In this document: in pieces, positions 17,201 through 24,995 of the stretch | Position numbering within the stretch: the stretch's first letter is position 1 | How the letters are laid out: each line of letters starts with the position of its first letter | From: Terriglobia bacterium | GTDB taxonomy: Bacteria; Acidobacteriota; Terriglobia; Bryobacterales; Bryobacteraceae | Assembly (NCBI GenBank): GCA_020073305.1 | Contig: JAIQFK010000023.1 | Span: 1-64,000, forward strand | Direction: 5' to 3' | Length of the DNA stretch: 64,000 bases | Notes under the pieces: generated by a model | Told to the model about the DNA's origin: nothing | Seen by the model: only the letters and a program-made list of their open reading frames with translations | The model's database searches: none | Program-made: the position numbers and the translations under genes

Positions 17201-20200
17201 TCCGTTCCCATTTTTACCGGAGGATATTTGGAGCCGCAGTAAGAAGGTCTCCGACGTCCTGGCAACCTACCGTTTGATGTATTCGCCGGCTCCGGGCAGC
17301 CCGCTCATCGGCGCGGGAGATCCGCAAGATGGATCGGGAGGGAATATCGGCGCGGTTGGAAACAGCGAACCTGCCGATCAGTTCGGAATGTTTGGCGCCG
17401 GCAGCGGGACGCCGCCACCACCGGCAACGCCTATCATCGCAAGCTTCACGGCTTCGCCTGCCACAGCGCAATCCGGACAGAGCGTAACGTTGAGCTGGTC
17501 CGTCACTGGCGCGACAACATTGAGCATTACTCCAGCACCGGGCCCTGTCACGGGGAATTCCGTAACGGTGAACCCCACTGCAACCACCACTTATGCGTTG
17601 ACAGCGACGAACGCCAGCGGTTCTGTGACCGCGGCAACGACCGTTACGATCACCGAAGCAGGCGTGGTTGCAGTTAGCATATCTCCAACCAGCTCAGCCC
17701 TGTTTGTTGGCGGAACACAACAATTCGGCGCAAGCGTGACGAACGCAGCGAATCCGGCGGTGACCTGGTCGGCGACGGGTGGCACGATTTCGTCCACCGG
17801 TCTTTACACCGCCGGCACCGCAACGGGCTCGTTTACGGTGACGGCAAAGAGCGTTCAGGACTCGACTAAGAGCGCCTCGGCGACGATCACCATCTCACAG
17901 CCGCAGACCTCGGGCGCGCATCCGCGCATCATTCTCGATGCACCAACGCTGGCGACACTTCGAGCGCGGGCACATGCAGGAACGCAGGAGTGGGGCGCGT
18001 TGAAGTCAGTCTGCGACTCGTTTATTGGTGGTGGCACAGTAAATTTCCCGGGCGATAATGGCTATCCGAATCTGCCGAACGTTGGCGAAGGTTACCAGGG
18101 AGATGGCTATGTCGCGGCCTTGATGCCGCTCGGCCTGTGCTATCACACGACAATTCTTTCGGATCCGGCAACGGCCGCGCCATATGGAGCAAAGGGCGTT
18201 GCGATTTTGATGGCGATGTCCGATCCCGCACACCAAAGCATCGGCACCACGCCCGTGTGGGACCGCGACGACGGATACGGCATCCGCAATTTCGGGTTCG
18301 CCATGGGCATCGGCTACGACTGGTTCCACGATCTGATGACGCCTGCGCAGCTGGCTCAACTGCAAACGGCGCTCAGCCATTGGATCACGGGATTTGAAAA
18401 CGACCCGTCTGACAATTTCGAGTACGCGCATCCGCAGGGAAACTACTTCGCGGGATACTACGTGGCGAAATGTATGGCAGCCCTCGCGGTCCAAGGCGAC
18501 AGCCCGCTCGGCGACACGTGGTGGGACGATTGGTACAACAACCAGCACCTAGCGCGTGTTGCGCCATATTACAGAGCCAATCTAGCTGGCGGAGGATGGA
18601 CTGAAGGTTACGCACAATACGGCATTCTGGCAACACGGAATCAGTCACTGCCGGCGCTGGCGGTGAAGACGGCGAAGGGCATCAACCTGGTCCAGTCCGG
18701 AAATCCTCAGTCCTCGTACACCTACCCACTGGACAACCCGCGCTGGCTGATGGCCTTCACGTGGCCGACGCGCGATCTTATCGACGATCGCGGCGAGTTA
18801 TATGGCACCGGTGATCCGCTGATCTGGCCGGGCACGGGCCGGCTTGACACGTACCGGTTCTCCGCCGGTCTTCTCGCCATGCTGGGAGATCCGATGGCGC
18901 CGATGATGCACAAATATGCGCGCGATGCTAAGACGGCTCTGGACGCCCTCGGTGTCGGAGACACGACGGAGTGGATCGACTTCCTCTTCTGGGATTCGGC
19001 CACTCCGGAGACCTCGGACTATTCGAGCCTTCCTCTGTCCTACCTGGCTCCCGGCATGGGTGGGGTGGCTGTGCGTTCCGACTGGTCGACGAGTGCGACG
19101 TTCATGTCCTTTATGTCGGGCCCCTACATCAACAATCCGGGGGCCGGTCATGAAGCTTTCGACAAAGGATCACTGGCGATCGAAAGAGACAAAAACCCGC
19201 TGGTGGTGAACGCTGACGCGTGGCTGGCTCACGATCCCAATGGCGATCCAGGCTGGACCCTGACCTTTGACGACCGTTACGGCAATTGGAGCGTGAATCA
19301 CGCAATCGGCAATCGCACGCTCTACAATACCTTCCAAGTCCGTCAGTTAGACGGGCTGGGTAACCTGGTCGCTCCTTACGGCCAGAGCTCCCGGCAGCGT
19401 ACCGATGGCGTGCGCACCAAGATCGGCCGCTTTGAAGACGGCGGATCGTACGTATTGACCGTGGGGCAATTCCTCGAGGACATGTATTATCCCTTCCGGG
19501 ACCCTGCCACCGGCCAAGCTACCATCTGCTCCGGTGCGTCCTCAGCGGTTACGTCTTTGTCGCGGCAGATTGTGTATCTGCGTCCATCGCAATTCATCGT
19601 GTACGACAGAAGCGGAATTTGCGATGCCTCACTCGATCAGTATTTGGCCTTCCACTTTCCCGCGAACCCGGTGGAAGTCGCCGCGCCGGCACCCGGACTG
19701 CATCGCTTCGATGTGAACACGGGGCAATTCGCCGGGTCGATGACCATCGTGCTTCCCTCGAACGCGGCAACCGCCACCACCAGTCAGTTCTCGACCGATA
19801 CCAGGACGTGGAACAAGGTGTGGAGGACGGAGATTCGCGCCACCGACGCGCCAACGGCTACGCGCCGCTGGTTGACGGTATTCGATCTCGCTCCGTCGTC
19901 CAGCCAAGTGGCATCGGCAACCTCCGTAAGCGTGGCTGGTGGCCCCGCTGTGGGCGTCCTTCTGCAATCGCCGACGGGAAACAGCGTCGTCATTTCGGGA
20001 ACCGCTGCAATCGATACTGCGATCGCCGGGCCGCTCAGCTATGCCGTGCCGGCGGCGCAGACCCGTCATGTCATTACCGATCTAGCGCCATCTACCGGGT
20101 ACACGGTTTCGGTCACTGTCTTGAACGGAAATCACTCGGTGAGCATCGTGCAGGGCGGCAACAAAACTACCTCTGCCAATGGTGTTCTCACGTTCCAGGT

Positions 20201-20228
20201 GAGCGCCGCCGGTCTGGTGACGCCGTAA
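14217..20228 (+). CDS. Giant secreted multidomain protein: DNRLRE, Ig-like repeats, beta-helix and heparinase/alginate-lyase-like domain
   Basis: About 2003 residues. A signal peptide covers residues 1-24. Residues ~25-230 resemble a DNRLRE/CBM96 carbohydrate-binding domain (YLLKFGGLSIPAGSQVISAT, then WIDSPAANQGIML). Three BIG2-type Ig repeats follow (~234-470, each with a LQPG..Q.FTATVTGSSN..VTW.ATGG core), then another Ig-like domain (~480-583), a right-handed parallel beta-helix (~590-1060, many N-N-V/I turns), two more Ig-like domains (~1070-1226), and a C-terminal alpha/alpha-toroid plus beta-sheet region (~1230-1990) starting AHPRIILDAPTLATLRARAH, as in heparinase II/III and alginate lyases. 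It probably cleaves or remodels the polysaccharide made by the neighbouring locus. ATG 14217 is preferred to 14184 because it places the signal peptide at the N-terminus and a GGGGAG lies upstream. Confidence 0.85.
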   Translation: MITRTVRGCRVAIRGAVLALFVAFTLHANTTVAFQNGVNGYSGATDISINTQYSQYNGGNGTQWRGNPELGCFTTTGAGAYTAKYLLKFGGLSIPAGSQVISATLAISLDTWIQSGGNITGFYLKNAWDPTFSQLGWVHRSAAVNWASPGASSSGGDTVGGKRFRVPALRAVGPQAVTIPLDLSQVQSWIDSPAANQGIMLVNNNPGEIVRPVSTVGTRGMRPKLTIVFAAGAAVQVAISPANAVLQPGGQQTFTATVTGSSNPAVTWTATGGNISASGTYTAGGTSGNFTVAATSVADPTKFATASVSIQPVVQVSIAPSNIALQPGQTRQFTASLTGSSNTAVTWAATGGTISTSGLFTGGSSAGSNFTVTATSVADATKSATAHVTIQPAPVVAVTISPTGATLQPGGTQQFTATVTGSSNTAVTWAATGGTISSSGLYTAGQGTGNFAVTATLLTDPSKNATVPVAIGSAQGLPPVPRQADGAYVVVQSPVSGMHFTAPATIRIYADPFDIDAPDPDALTVKFLMNGQSVGTYTGNGAQNGYFALTVNNIAPGTYSITTQITTTQQRVVTSAPVTVFVDNPTASSGSVYTLSSDVVLSGSQNATYAGTASNHCAINGNGFQIRSAAAFTGSLTISNCDIRGLGTATKPGINVTVNGLGSIQLTGNIFDTFGTISIGANDQAQASVRNNEFRENTLVPVTSLPTEYGGQTLPVFFATGNSSAQKFFQGNNVGLSTVLFDSTGNWLIGGNTDAESNVLMGVRCGFTISNSSNMVLRGNYSQHNYPHRFSQGENFQLDGDGFLAEHNVIRSSSWPVRGVGGELRYNLIDASGNSDNVVQGPMSNANIHHNVFVFTVSQTLYSPGSGVHLLYDVDNVQFHNNVMDGGGAFMMFYGPPISIENGSFIGSLRNNVFYNFATQTGSALSGASGESTNPPLPRLRYADYNDFYNPNAVNQASYGLGVVGKSPGAAGFGLHDLGGFNGQVNPKFKQPTSIPFPFLPEDIWSRSKKVSDVLATYRLMYSPAPGSPLIGAGDPQDGSGGNIGAVGNSEPADQFGMFGAGSGTPPPPATPIIASFTASPATAQSGQSVTLSWSVTGATTLSITPAPGPVTGNSVTVNPTATTTYALTATNASGSVTAATTVTITEAGVVAVSISPTSSALFVGGTQQFGASVTNAANPAVTWSATGGTISSTGLYTAGTATGSFTVTAKSVQDSTKSASATITISQPQTSGAHPRIILDAPTLATLRARAHAGTQEWGALKSVCDSFIGGGTVNFPGDNGYPNLPNVGEGYQGDGYVAALMPLGLCYHTTILSDPATAAPYGAKGVAILMAMSDPAHQSIGTTPVWDRDDGYGIRNFGFAMGIGYDWFHDLMTPAQLAQLQTALSHWITGFENDPSDNFEYAHPQGNYFAGYYVAKCMAALAVQGDSPLGDTWWDDWYNNQHLARVAPYYRANLAGGGWTEGYAQYGILATRNQSLPALAVKTAKGINLVQSGNPQSSYTYPLDNPRWLMAFTWPTRDLIDDRGELYGTGDPLIWPGTGRLDTYRFSAGLLAMLGDPMAPMMHKYARDAKTALDALGVGDTTEWIDFLFWDSATPETSDYSSLPLSYLAPGMGGVAVRSDWSTSATFMSFMSGPYINNPGAGHEAFDKGSLAIERDKNPLVVNADAWLAHDPNGDPGWTLTFDDRYGNWSVNHAIGNRTLYNTFQVRQLDGLGNLVAPYGQSSRQRTDGVRTKIGRFEDGGSYVLTVGQFLEDMYYPFRDPATGQATICSGASSAVTSLSRQIVYLRPSQFIVYDRSGICDASLDQYLAFHFPANPVEVAAPAPGLHRFDVNTGQFAGSMTIVLPSNAATATTSQFSTDTRTWNKVWRTEIRATDAPTATRRWLTVFDLAPSSSQVASATSVSVAGGPAVGVLLQSPTGNSVVISGTAAIDTAIAGPLSYAVPAAQTRHVITDLAPSTGYTVSVTVLNGNHSVSIVQGGNKTTSANGVLTFQVSAAGLVTP

Positions 20229-20238
20229 CGAAGCAACT

Positions 20239-21642
20239 CTAGCGGCTGCCTTCGCCCATCAGAACGATTCTTATGGTTCGGAGGATGATTGCACAGTCAA
20301 AGAAGATCGAAAGGTTTTTGAGGTAAAAGAGGTCGTATTCGAGCTTACGAAGAGCGTCCTCGGCGCTGGCGCCGTAGTGATACGAAACCTGCGCCCAGCC
20401 GGTAATTCCAGGCCGAACGGAATGACGTTCGTCGTAATATGAGATCTTTTGCCGCAGGGAGTCTACGAATACCGGCCGCTCAGGCCGTGGTCCCACAAAA
20501 CTCATATCTCCCCGCAGAACATTGATCACCTGCGGCAGTTCGTCGATACGATAGCGCCGGATAAACCGTCCTACTCTCGTCGCCCTGGCGTCGTCCGCGG
20601 ACGCCCATTGCGCTCCATGCTTGGCCTCGGCATCGACGGCCATGGAGCGAAACTTCAACACATTGAATAACTTACCGCAAGCTCCGACCCGCTTCTGGCG
20701 ATAGATCACCGGTCCTCGGGATTCCAGCCGGATCGCCACAGCTATGATCACCAGGAAAGGGAATGCAAGGATTAGAAATGCGCAGGAAATTAGAACATCG
20801 ATCATGCGCTTGATTAAGAGCGTGGATCGGGAACGGCGGAAGCCTTCCGAAAAGACAAACCAGCTAGGTCTTAGCGTTTCCAGCCAGACGCGGCCTGTGA
20901 GAGCGGCCATAGTGGAGTGCACGTCCTCCACGCGGATGCCGGCTAAGCGAAGCTTAACCAGGTCTCGGATCGGTAGATTCCCGCGGCGGTCTTCCAGGGC
21001 AACTATGATGCGCGAGACTCGGTAATCGCGAACAACTTGCTCCACAGAAGTGATGTCGCCGAGCACCGGCATTTCGGCTATTTCTGCGGCGTGGACCGAC
21101 TGGTCCCCGTTGATGAAGCCCACTACCTTGACGTTTAGATCTTGCCGGCGGCAGAATTCCCTGGAAACAACAATGCCGAGCTCCTGCGCACCCAGGATGA
21201 GTATTCGTTTCGGTGGCGACGCAAACCTCCACGCTCTCTCGAGGATGAACCGGTTGGCAAGCATGAACAAGGGAATCAGCCCGAGGCTGATCGCGAACAC
21301 GCCGCGTCCTATGAGCAGCGGGGGGAACAAAAGGTATAGAGTCCCCAAAATCAGCGCTGCGGTCCCAATGGATTGCCACACCCGCAGTGTGTCCTCAATA
21401 CGAGGGCGGATGTCGCTAAAGTCGTATAACTTCGCGTAGTGAAATGTAACTTGGAAAACGCCAATGACCGGGATCAACTGCAGCCCGAAAACGGGCAGGT
21501 GTATGTAAGCTTCAAATTCTGCAGGATCGTTCCAGAACCGCAACTTGGCCCCGCAAACCACCGCAATGGCCACTATTAAAGTTTCCAGCACGGCCAGCAG
21601 CAGCGTTCTGATTGGAAAATACTGGCTGAAGATCTGAATCAT
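20239..21642 (-). CDS. Polyprenyl-phosphate sugar-1-phosphate transferase (initiating phosphoglycosyltransferase, WcaJ-like)
   Basis: A 467-residue polytopic protein: several N-terminal membrane segments (TLLLAVLETLIVAIAVVCGA and following), a Rossmann-like middle region (RILILGAQELGIVVSREFCR), and the C-terminal bacterial sugar-transferase domain (SRSTLLIKRMIDVLISCAFL, PVIYRQKRVGACGKLFNVLKFRSM, RIDELPQVINVLRGDMSFVG, SVRPGITGWAQVSYHYG). It loads the first sugar-phosphate on undecaprenyl phosphate and starts EPS repeat-unit synthesis. The frame extends to 21684, but the strong sigma-54 element at 21668-21683 places transcription start near 21657, so the ATG at 21642 is the real start. It converges with the giant lyase-like gene 10 bases away. 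Confidence 0.93.
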   Translation of the reverse strand: MIQIFSQYFPIRTLLLAVLETLIVAIAVVCGAKLRFWNDPAEFEAYIHLPVFGLQLIPVIGVFQVTFHYAKLYDFSDIRPRIEDTLRVWQSIGTAALILGTLYLLFPPLLIGRGVFAISLGLIPLFMLANRFILERAWRFASPPKRILILGAQELGIVVSREFCRRQDLNVKVVGFINGDQSVHAAEIAEMPVLGDITSVEQVVRDYRVSRIIVALEDRRGNLPIRDLVKLRLAGIRVEDVHSTMAALTGRVWLETLRPSWFVFSEGFRRSRSTLLIKRMIDVLISCAFLILAFPFLVIIAVAIRLESRGPVIYRQKRVGACGKLFNVLKFRSMAVDAEAKHGAQWASADDARATRVGRFIRRYRIDELPQVINVLRGDMSFVGPRPERPVFVDSLRQKISYYDERHSVRPGITGWAQVSYHYGASAEDALRKLEYDLFYLKNLSIFFDCAIILRTIRIVLMGEGSR

Positions 21643-21667
21643 TGCAAAGTCTTGACAACGCCAGAAA

Positions 21668-21683
21668 CGCAAGCCAAATGCCA
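21668..21683 (-). promoter_or_regulatory. Sigma-54 (-24/-12) promoter for the phosphoglycosyltransferase gene
   Basis: On the minus strand the sequence TGGCATTTGGCTTGCG matches the RpoN consensus TGGCAC-N5-TTGCW almost perfectly, with GG and GC exactly 10 bases apart. The predicted transcript starts near 21657, 15 bases before the ATG at 21642. A sigma-54 activator gene is in the same locus (43110-44597). Confidence 0.75.
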
Positions 21684-21813
21684 AACTCCTGAGCGGCCAA
21701 AATTAGACTTGCGAGAATTCCTCGGCCGCAAATGCAGGGAGAGTGTCCCGAGTTTGGGAACTCCTCCCTTCGATTTCTCACCAACGCCAACTCCCACGGC
21801 AAAGCCGCGCCCT

Positions 21814-23784
21814 TTAAACATTCACCGGCTGGGTCCTGTCCGGACCTGCGGCAGGAACCCTCCCGGATCGGTTCTCAATCCAGCGGTCATACCATAAGTT
21901 CAAGGTCATCGCGGTCCACAAGCGGTTGGCGTAGTCGCCTTCGCCTTTCCGGTGCCGGTTAAGAATGTCAGCCAGATGCTTTTGTTTCAGAATGCCCTCA
22001 CGGGTTAAGCCGGTTTCCATCAGGATCGGCTCGGCCCAGTTGCCTAACACACCCTGGAACAGTTCGACCACCGGAGTGCGAAAGCCCTGCTTCGGCCGGT
22101 AGATAATTTCGTGAGGGAGAACCCCTTCAATCGCCCTCTTGAAGAAATATTTAACAAGACCATCTTTAGTCTTGAACTGTCTGGGAATGTTGTAGACGAA
22201 GTGTGCGTAAGCAGGCTCCGTGTACGGGCAGCGAGCTTCCAGACCGAGGGACGAAGCCAAGGCATCGAGCTTTCCGAGCATCAGATTGCCGAAGTAGAAA
22301 TCTTGCATCATCGAATAGATGATATAGAAGAGGTAATCACGGTTGGCGTGACCGCTGGCATCGAACCGCTGTTTGCATGCGCTCACAATCACTGCCGCTT
22401 GACCGGCGCGAGCTCTTACGGAGGATGCGAGGATGTCCTCCTTATCCGTGTCCATCCAGGCGGTCTCGTAACTCCAGAAGTATTCGTCGCCGGCGGCTGC
22501 GCGGCCCAACACGTCCAGGCGCTTCGGTGAAATCACGGGGGCCAGTCCAGCCATCAACTTGCGGACCAGAGCGGGCTTTTTCATGTAGGGCAACCAACGG
22601 CTATAGTATCCGTCGCGGACGTGAATCATTCCTCCGTGGCCGCAGCAGAGCTCATCGTTGGCTTCGCCTGTGATGACGACGCGCAGCCCCCGGTCCTTGG
22701 CCATCCGAAGCGCGTGATAAAGAAAAACGCTCGACGGTTCGGACACCAGATCTTCCATAGCGTCGATCGTAGCCGGAATGGTCTCCAGGAATTCGCCGGT
22801 CGAAAGCAGGCGTTCGTGATGATTGGAGTGGATTAAACCCGCCACCTTACGCGCATACTCAAGATCGTTATATTTATCCTGGCCCTCCAGGCCGGCGAGT
22901 CCTACCGTGAAAGTGTGGAGAGGGCTGCTTCCGTACCGAGCCAACAAGGACGCATTGGCACTGGAATCGTTGCCACCACTGAGTAACGATGCAATCGGAC
23001 CCTCGACTTTACGGCGCCGCAGCGCTTGAGAGTGCAGTTCGCGCACGCGATCGACGTAGAATTTTTCGTCATTTGATTCGGGTACCGGATCCGCCAGTAG
23101 ATCCCAATAGCGCTGGAGTTGGACAGATCCATCGGTACGGCAGATAGCGGCCATGCCGGGAGGCACCTTCTGGACATCACGAAAGAGCGTGCGAGGTCCG
23201 GGGACGCTGGTAAAGGTCAGGAACTGAGACACCGCGGTTTCGTCTACGGCGCACGGAACCTGCGAGTGATGCAGGAGTGATTTGATTTCGGACGAGAAAG
23301 CCAGGCCCTTGGGGCCTTGCCAATAGTAGAGCGGACGAACACCCAGGAAATCACGCAGGAGAACGAGCTGTTTTCGGCGATTATCCCAGAGCGCCGCGGC
23401 GAACTGGCCATCCACACGGCGGAATCCAAGAACTCCCTCCTCCTCATAAAGATGCAGCAGCGTCTCGACGGAATGCGCATACGCGTACGTGTGTCCCTTT
23501 CCGCGGAGTACGGGCCGCAGATCGGCGTCATTGAATACATGGCCGTCACAAACCATGAACAGTGTCCGGTCCTCATTGGCGAGCACGGCTGGGCTTGTCT
23601 CACCAGGAGCGGACCTCAAAAAACGAAATCCAAGCATGATTTGGCTGGCGCGATTTATGTAGTCGGAGGCGCCGTCCGGCCCGCGCGCCTGGAGCGACGC
23701 GAGCATCGAGGCTAAATCTTGTCCGGCATCTCCAGACGTAGCCACTTGGCCTAGAGCACCACAAACGGCTGACATGAAACTCAC
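21814..23784 (-). CDS. Asparagine synthase-like amidotransferase with degenerate glutaminase domain
   Basis: A 656-residue two-domain protein of the AsnB family. The C-terminal synthetase domain keeps the PP-loop ATP motif (SLLSGGNDSSAN) and the usual FFKRAIEGVLPHEIIYRPKQ segment. The N-terminal class-II glutaminase domain is abnormal. Instead of Met-Cys, the Cys lies at residue 5 or 8 (MSFMSAVCGALG), the usual HRRLSI reads FRFLRS, and the FNGEIYN loop reads CDGHVFN. It may therefore use free ammonia, or be a different ATP-dependent ligase. Two starts are possible (23784 or 23775). It follows the GT4 gene by 38 bases, so it is probably last in the asnB-GT-asnB-like operon. Confidence 0.85.
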   Translation of the reverse strand: MSFMSAVCGALGQVATSGDAGQDLASMLASLQARGPDGASDYINRASQIMLGFRFLRSAPGETSPAVLANEDRTLFMVCDGHVFNDADLRPVLRGKGHTYAYAHSVETLLHLYEEEGVLGFRRVDGQFAAALWDNRRKQLVLLRDFLGVRPLYYWQGPKGLAFSSEIKSLLHHSQVPCAVDETAVSQFLTFTSVPGPRTLFRDVQKVPPGMAAICRTDGSVQLQRYWDLLADPVPESNDEKFYVDRVRELHSQALRRRKVEGPIASLLSGGNDSSANASLLARYGSSPLHTFTVGLAGLEGQDKYNDLEYARKVAGLIHSNHHERLLSTGEFLETIPATIDAMEDLVSEPSSVFLYHALRMAKDRGLRVVITGEANDELCCGHGGMIHVRDGYYSRWLPYMKKPALVRKLMAGLAPVISPKRLDVLGRAAAGDEYFWSYETAWMDTDKEDILASSVRARAGQAAVIVSACKQRFDASGHANRDYLFYIIYSMMQDFYFGNLMLGKLDALASSLGLEARCPYTEPAYAHFVYNIPRQFKTKDGLVKYFFKRAIEGVLPHEIIYRPKQGFRTPVVELFQGVLGNWAEPILMETGLTREGILKQKHLADILNRHRKGEGDYANRLWTAMTLNLWYDRWIENRSGRVPAAGPDRTQPVNV

Positions 23785-23822
23785 TTTCTCCTATTCATCG
23801 GAAATCAACGGAAACAAAGTCG

Positions 23823-24995
23823 TTACGCAAGGGAAGCATGGTAGAGCTCCTGGTAGCCGCGAACTACCGATTCGAGGCTATTCCGTGCACGCGCTTCCGC
23901 GCTCGCCTGCTTCCCCAGCGTGGCGCGCATCTCACGGTTCCGTGCAAGCAAGACGAAAAGCCGGGACATCGATTCCGGATCTTCAGCGGGCGACAGTAGT
24001 CCGCTTTCCCCGTCTGAAACTATTTCCGGGATCTCGTTCACTCGTGTGGCAACAATTGCCACTCCTGCCGCTTTAGCTTCCAACAGGGCAACACCGAACG
24101 GTTCAAATCTTGAGGCCAGTACAAAAATGTCAAGGCATCGCAAGAACGCCGGCACCCGCTCGCAATGACCGATAAACGACACTTGCCCGGAGATCTTCAA
24201 TTCACGCGCCATTCGTAGAAGGTCTGCTTTCAAAGGGCCGGCGCCGGCTAACACCATTCGCAATCTCGGGACTTCTGCGACTGCCTTTGCGAATGCACGG
24301 AGTTGCGTCGGATAATCCTTTTGCTCCACCAGCCGACCGACACTGCCAACCAGGATCTCGTCGGCGTGGTAGCCTAGCTCTAGCCGGAAATCGTTGGCTT
24401 CCTGAACGGTTACTCTCTCGACGGCACTCAGGTCGGCGCCATATGGAATAATGCGGAGCTTGTCAGGTGCCAACCCGTTGTACTCGCAGAATCGTTTGCC
24501 GAGCGGCGCGGAAACCGTGACGAGGTAGCGCATTAACCGCGCTGCGATCCGATTTCGGTAAATGTTGCGGCGAGACGTCGTGGTGAGGGGCTGCGGCAGG
24601 AAGCGGTAAGTCTGGTCAGGCATTTGGCAGGCGAACGCGCTGAGAAACCCGACCGTGCCGCGCACGCCGGCGAGTTTGGCCGCCAGTCCGCCATACAGTA
24701 TCGGCCGGGGGTTGTAGCACTGCACCACGTCGCAGCCAAACGAATGCATCAGTTTAGCGAGACGAAATGGCGCCATGCCATCGATCCCGTCGCGACAGGC
24801 GATGTGGTGGATGGGGATTCCGCCAGCTTTGAGTTGCTCCTCCAGGATGCTGGTTTCATTAGCAAACGTGCACACGATACTGCGAAAACGGCGTGGATCC
24901 AGATGCGTGGCCACAAATGCCATGGTCCTCGTCTTTCCACTAAGACCGAGGCCATCTACGACGAATATGATGTTCTTAGTTGAACCAGCACTCAT
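23823..24995 (-). CDS. Glycosyltransferase family 4
   Basis: A 390-residue GT-B enzyme. The N-terminal FVVDGLGLSGKTRTMAFVA and C-terminal VGSVGRLVEQKDYPTQLRAF, MVLAGAGPLKADLLRMA, VSFIGHCERVPAFLRCLDIF and ASRFEPFGVALLEAKAAGV with the EPEGxxLxE-like motif are typical of GT4 retaining transferases. Its start codon lies 20 bases inside the 3' end of asnB (24976-26892), indicating translational coupling. It should add a sugar to the EPS repeat unit on the cytoplasmic face; donor and linkage cannot be read from the sequence. Confidence 0.92.
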   Translation of the reverse strand: MSAGSTKNIIFVVDGLGLSGKTRTMAFVATHLDPRRFRSIVCTFANETSILEEQLKAGGIPIHHIACRDGIDGMAPFRLAKLMHSFGCDVVQCYNPRPILYGGLAAKLAGVRGTVGFLSAFACQMPDQTYRFLPQPLTTTSRRNIYRNRIAARLMRYLVTVSAPLGKRFCEYNGLAPDKLRIIPYGADLSAVERVTVQEANDFRLELGYHADEILVGSVGRLVEQKDYPTQLRAFAKAVAEVPRLRMVLAGAGPLKADLLRMARELKISGQVSFIGHCERVPAFLRCLDIFVLASRFEPFGVALLEAKAAGVAIVATRVNEIPEIVSDGESGLLSPAEDPESMSRLFVLLARNREMRATLGKQASAEARARNSLESVVRGYQELYHASLA

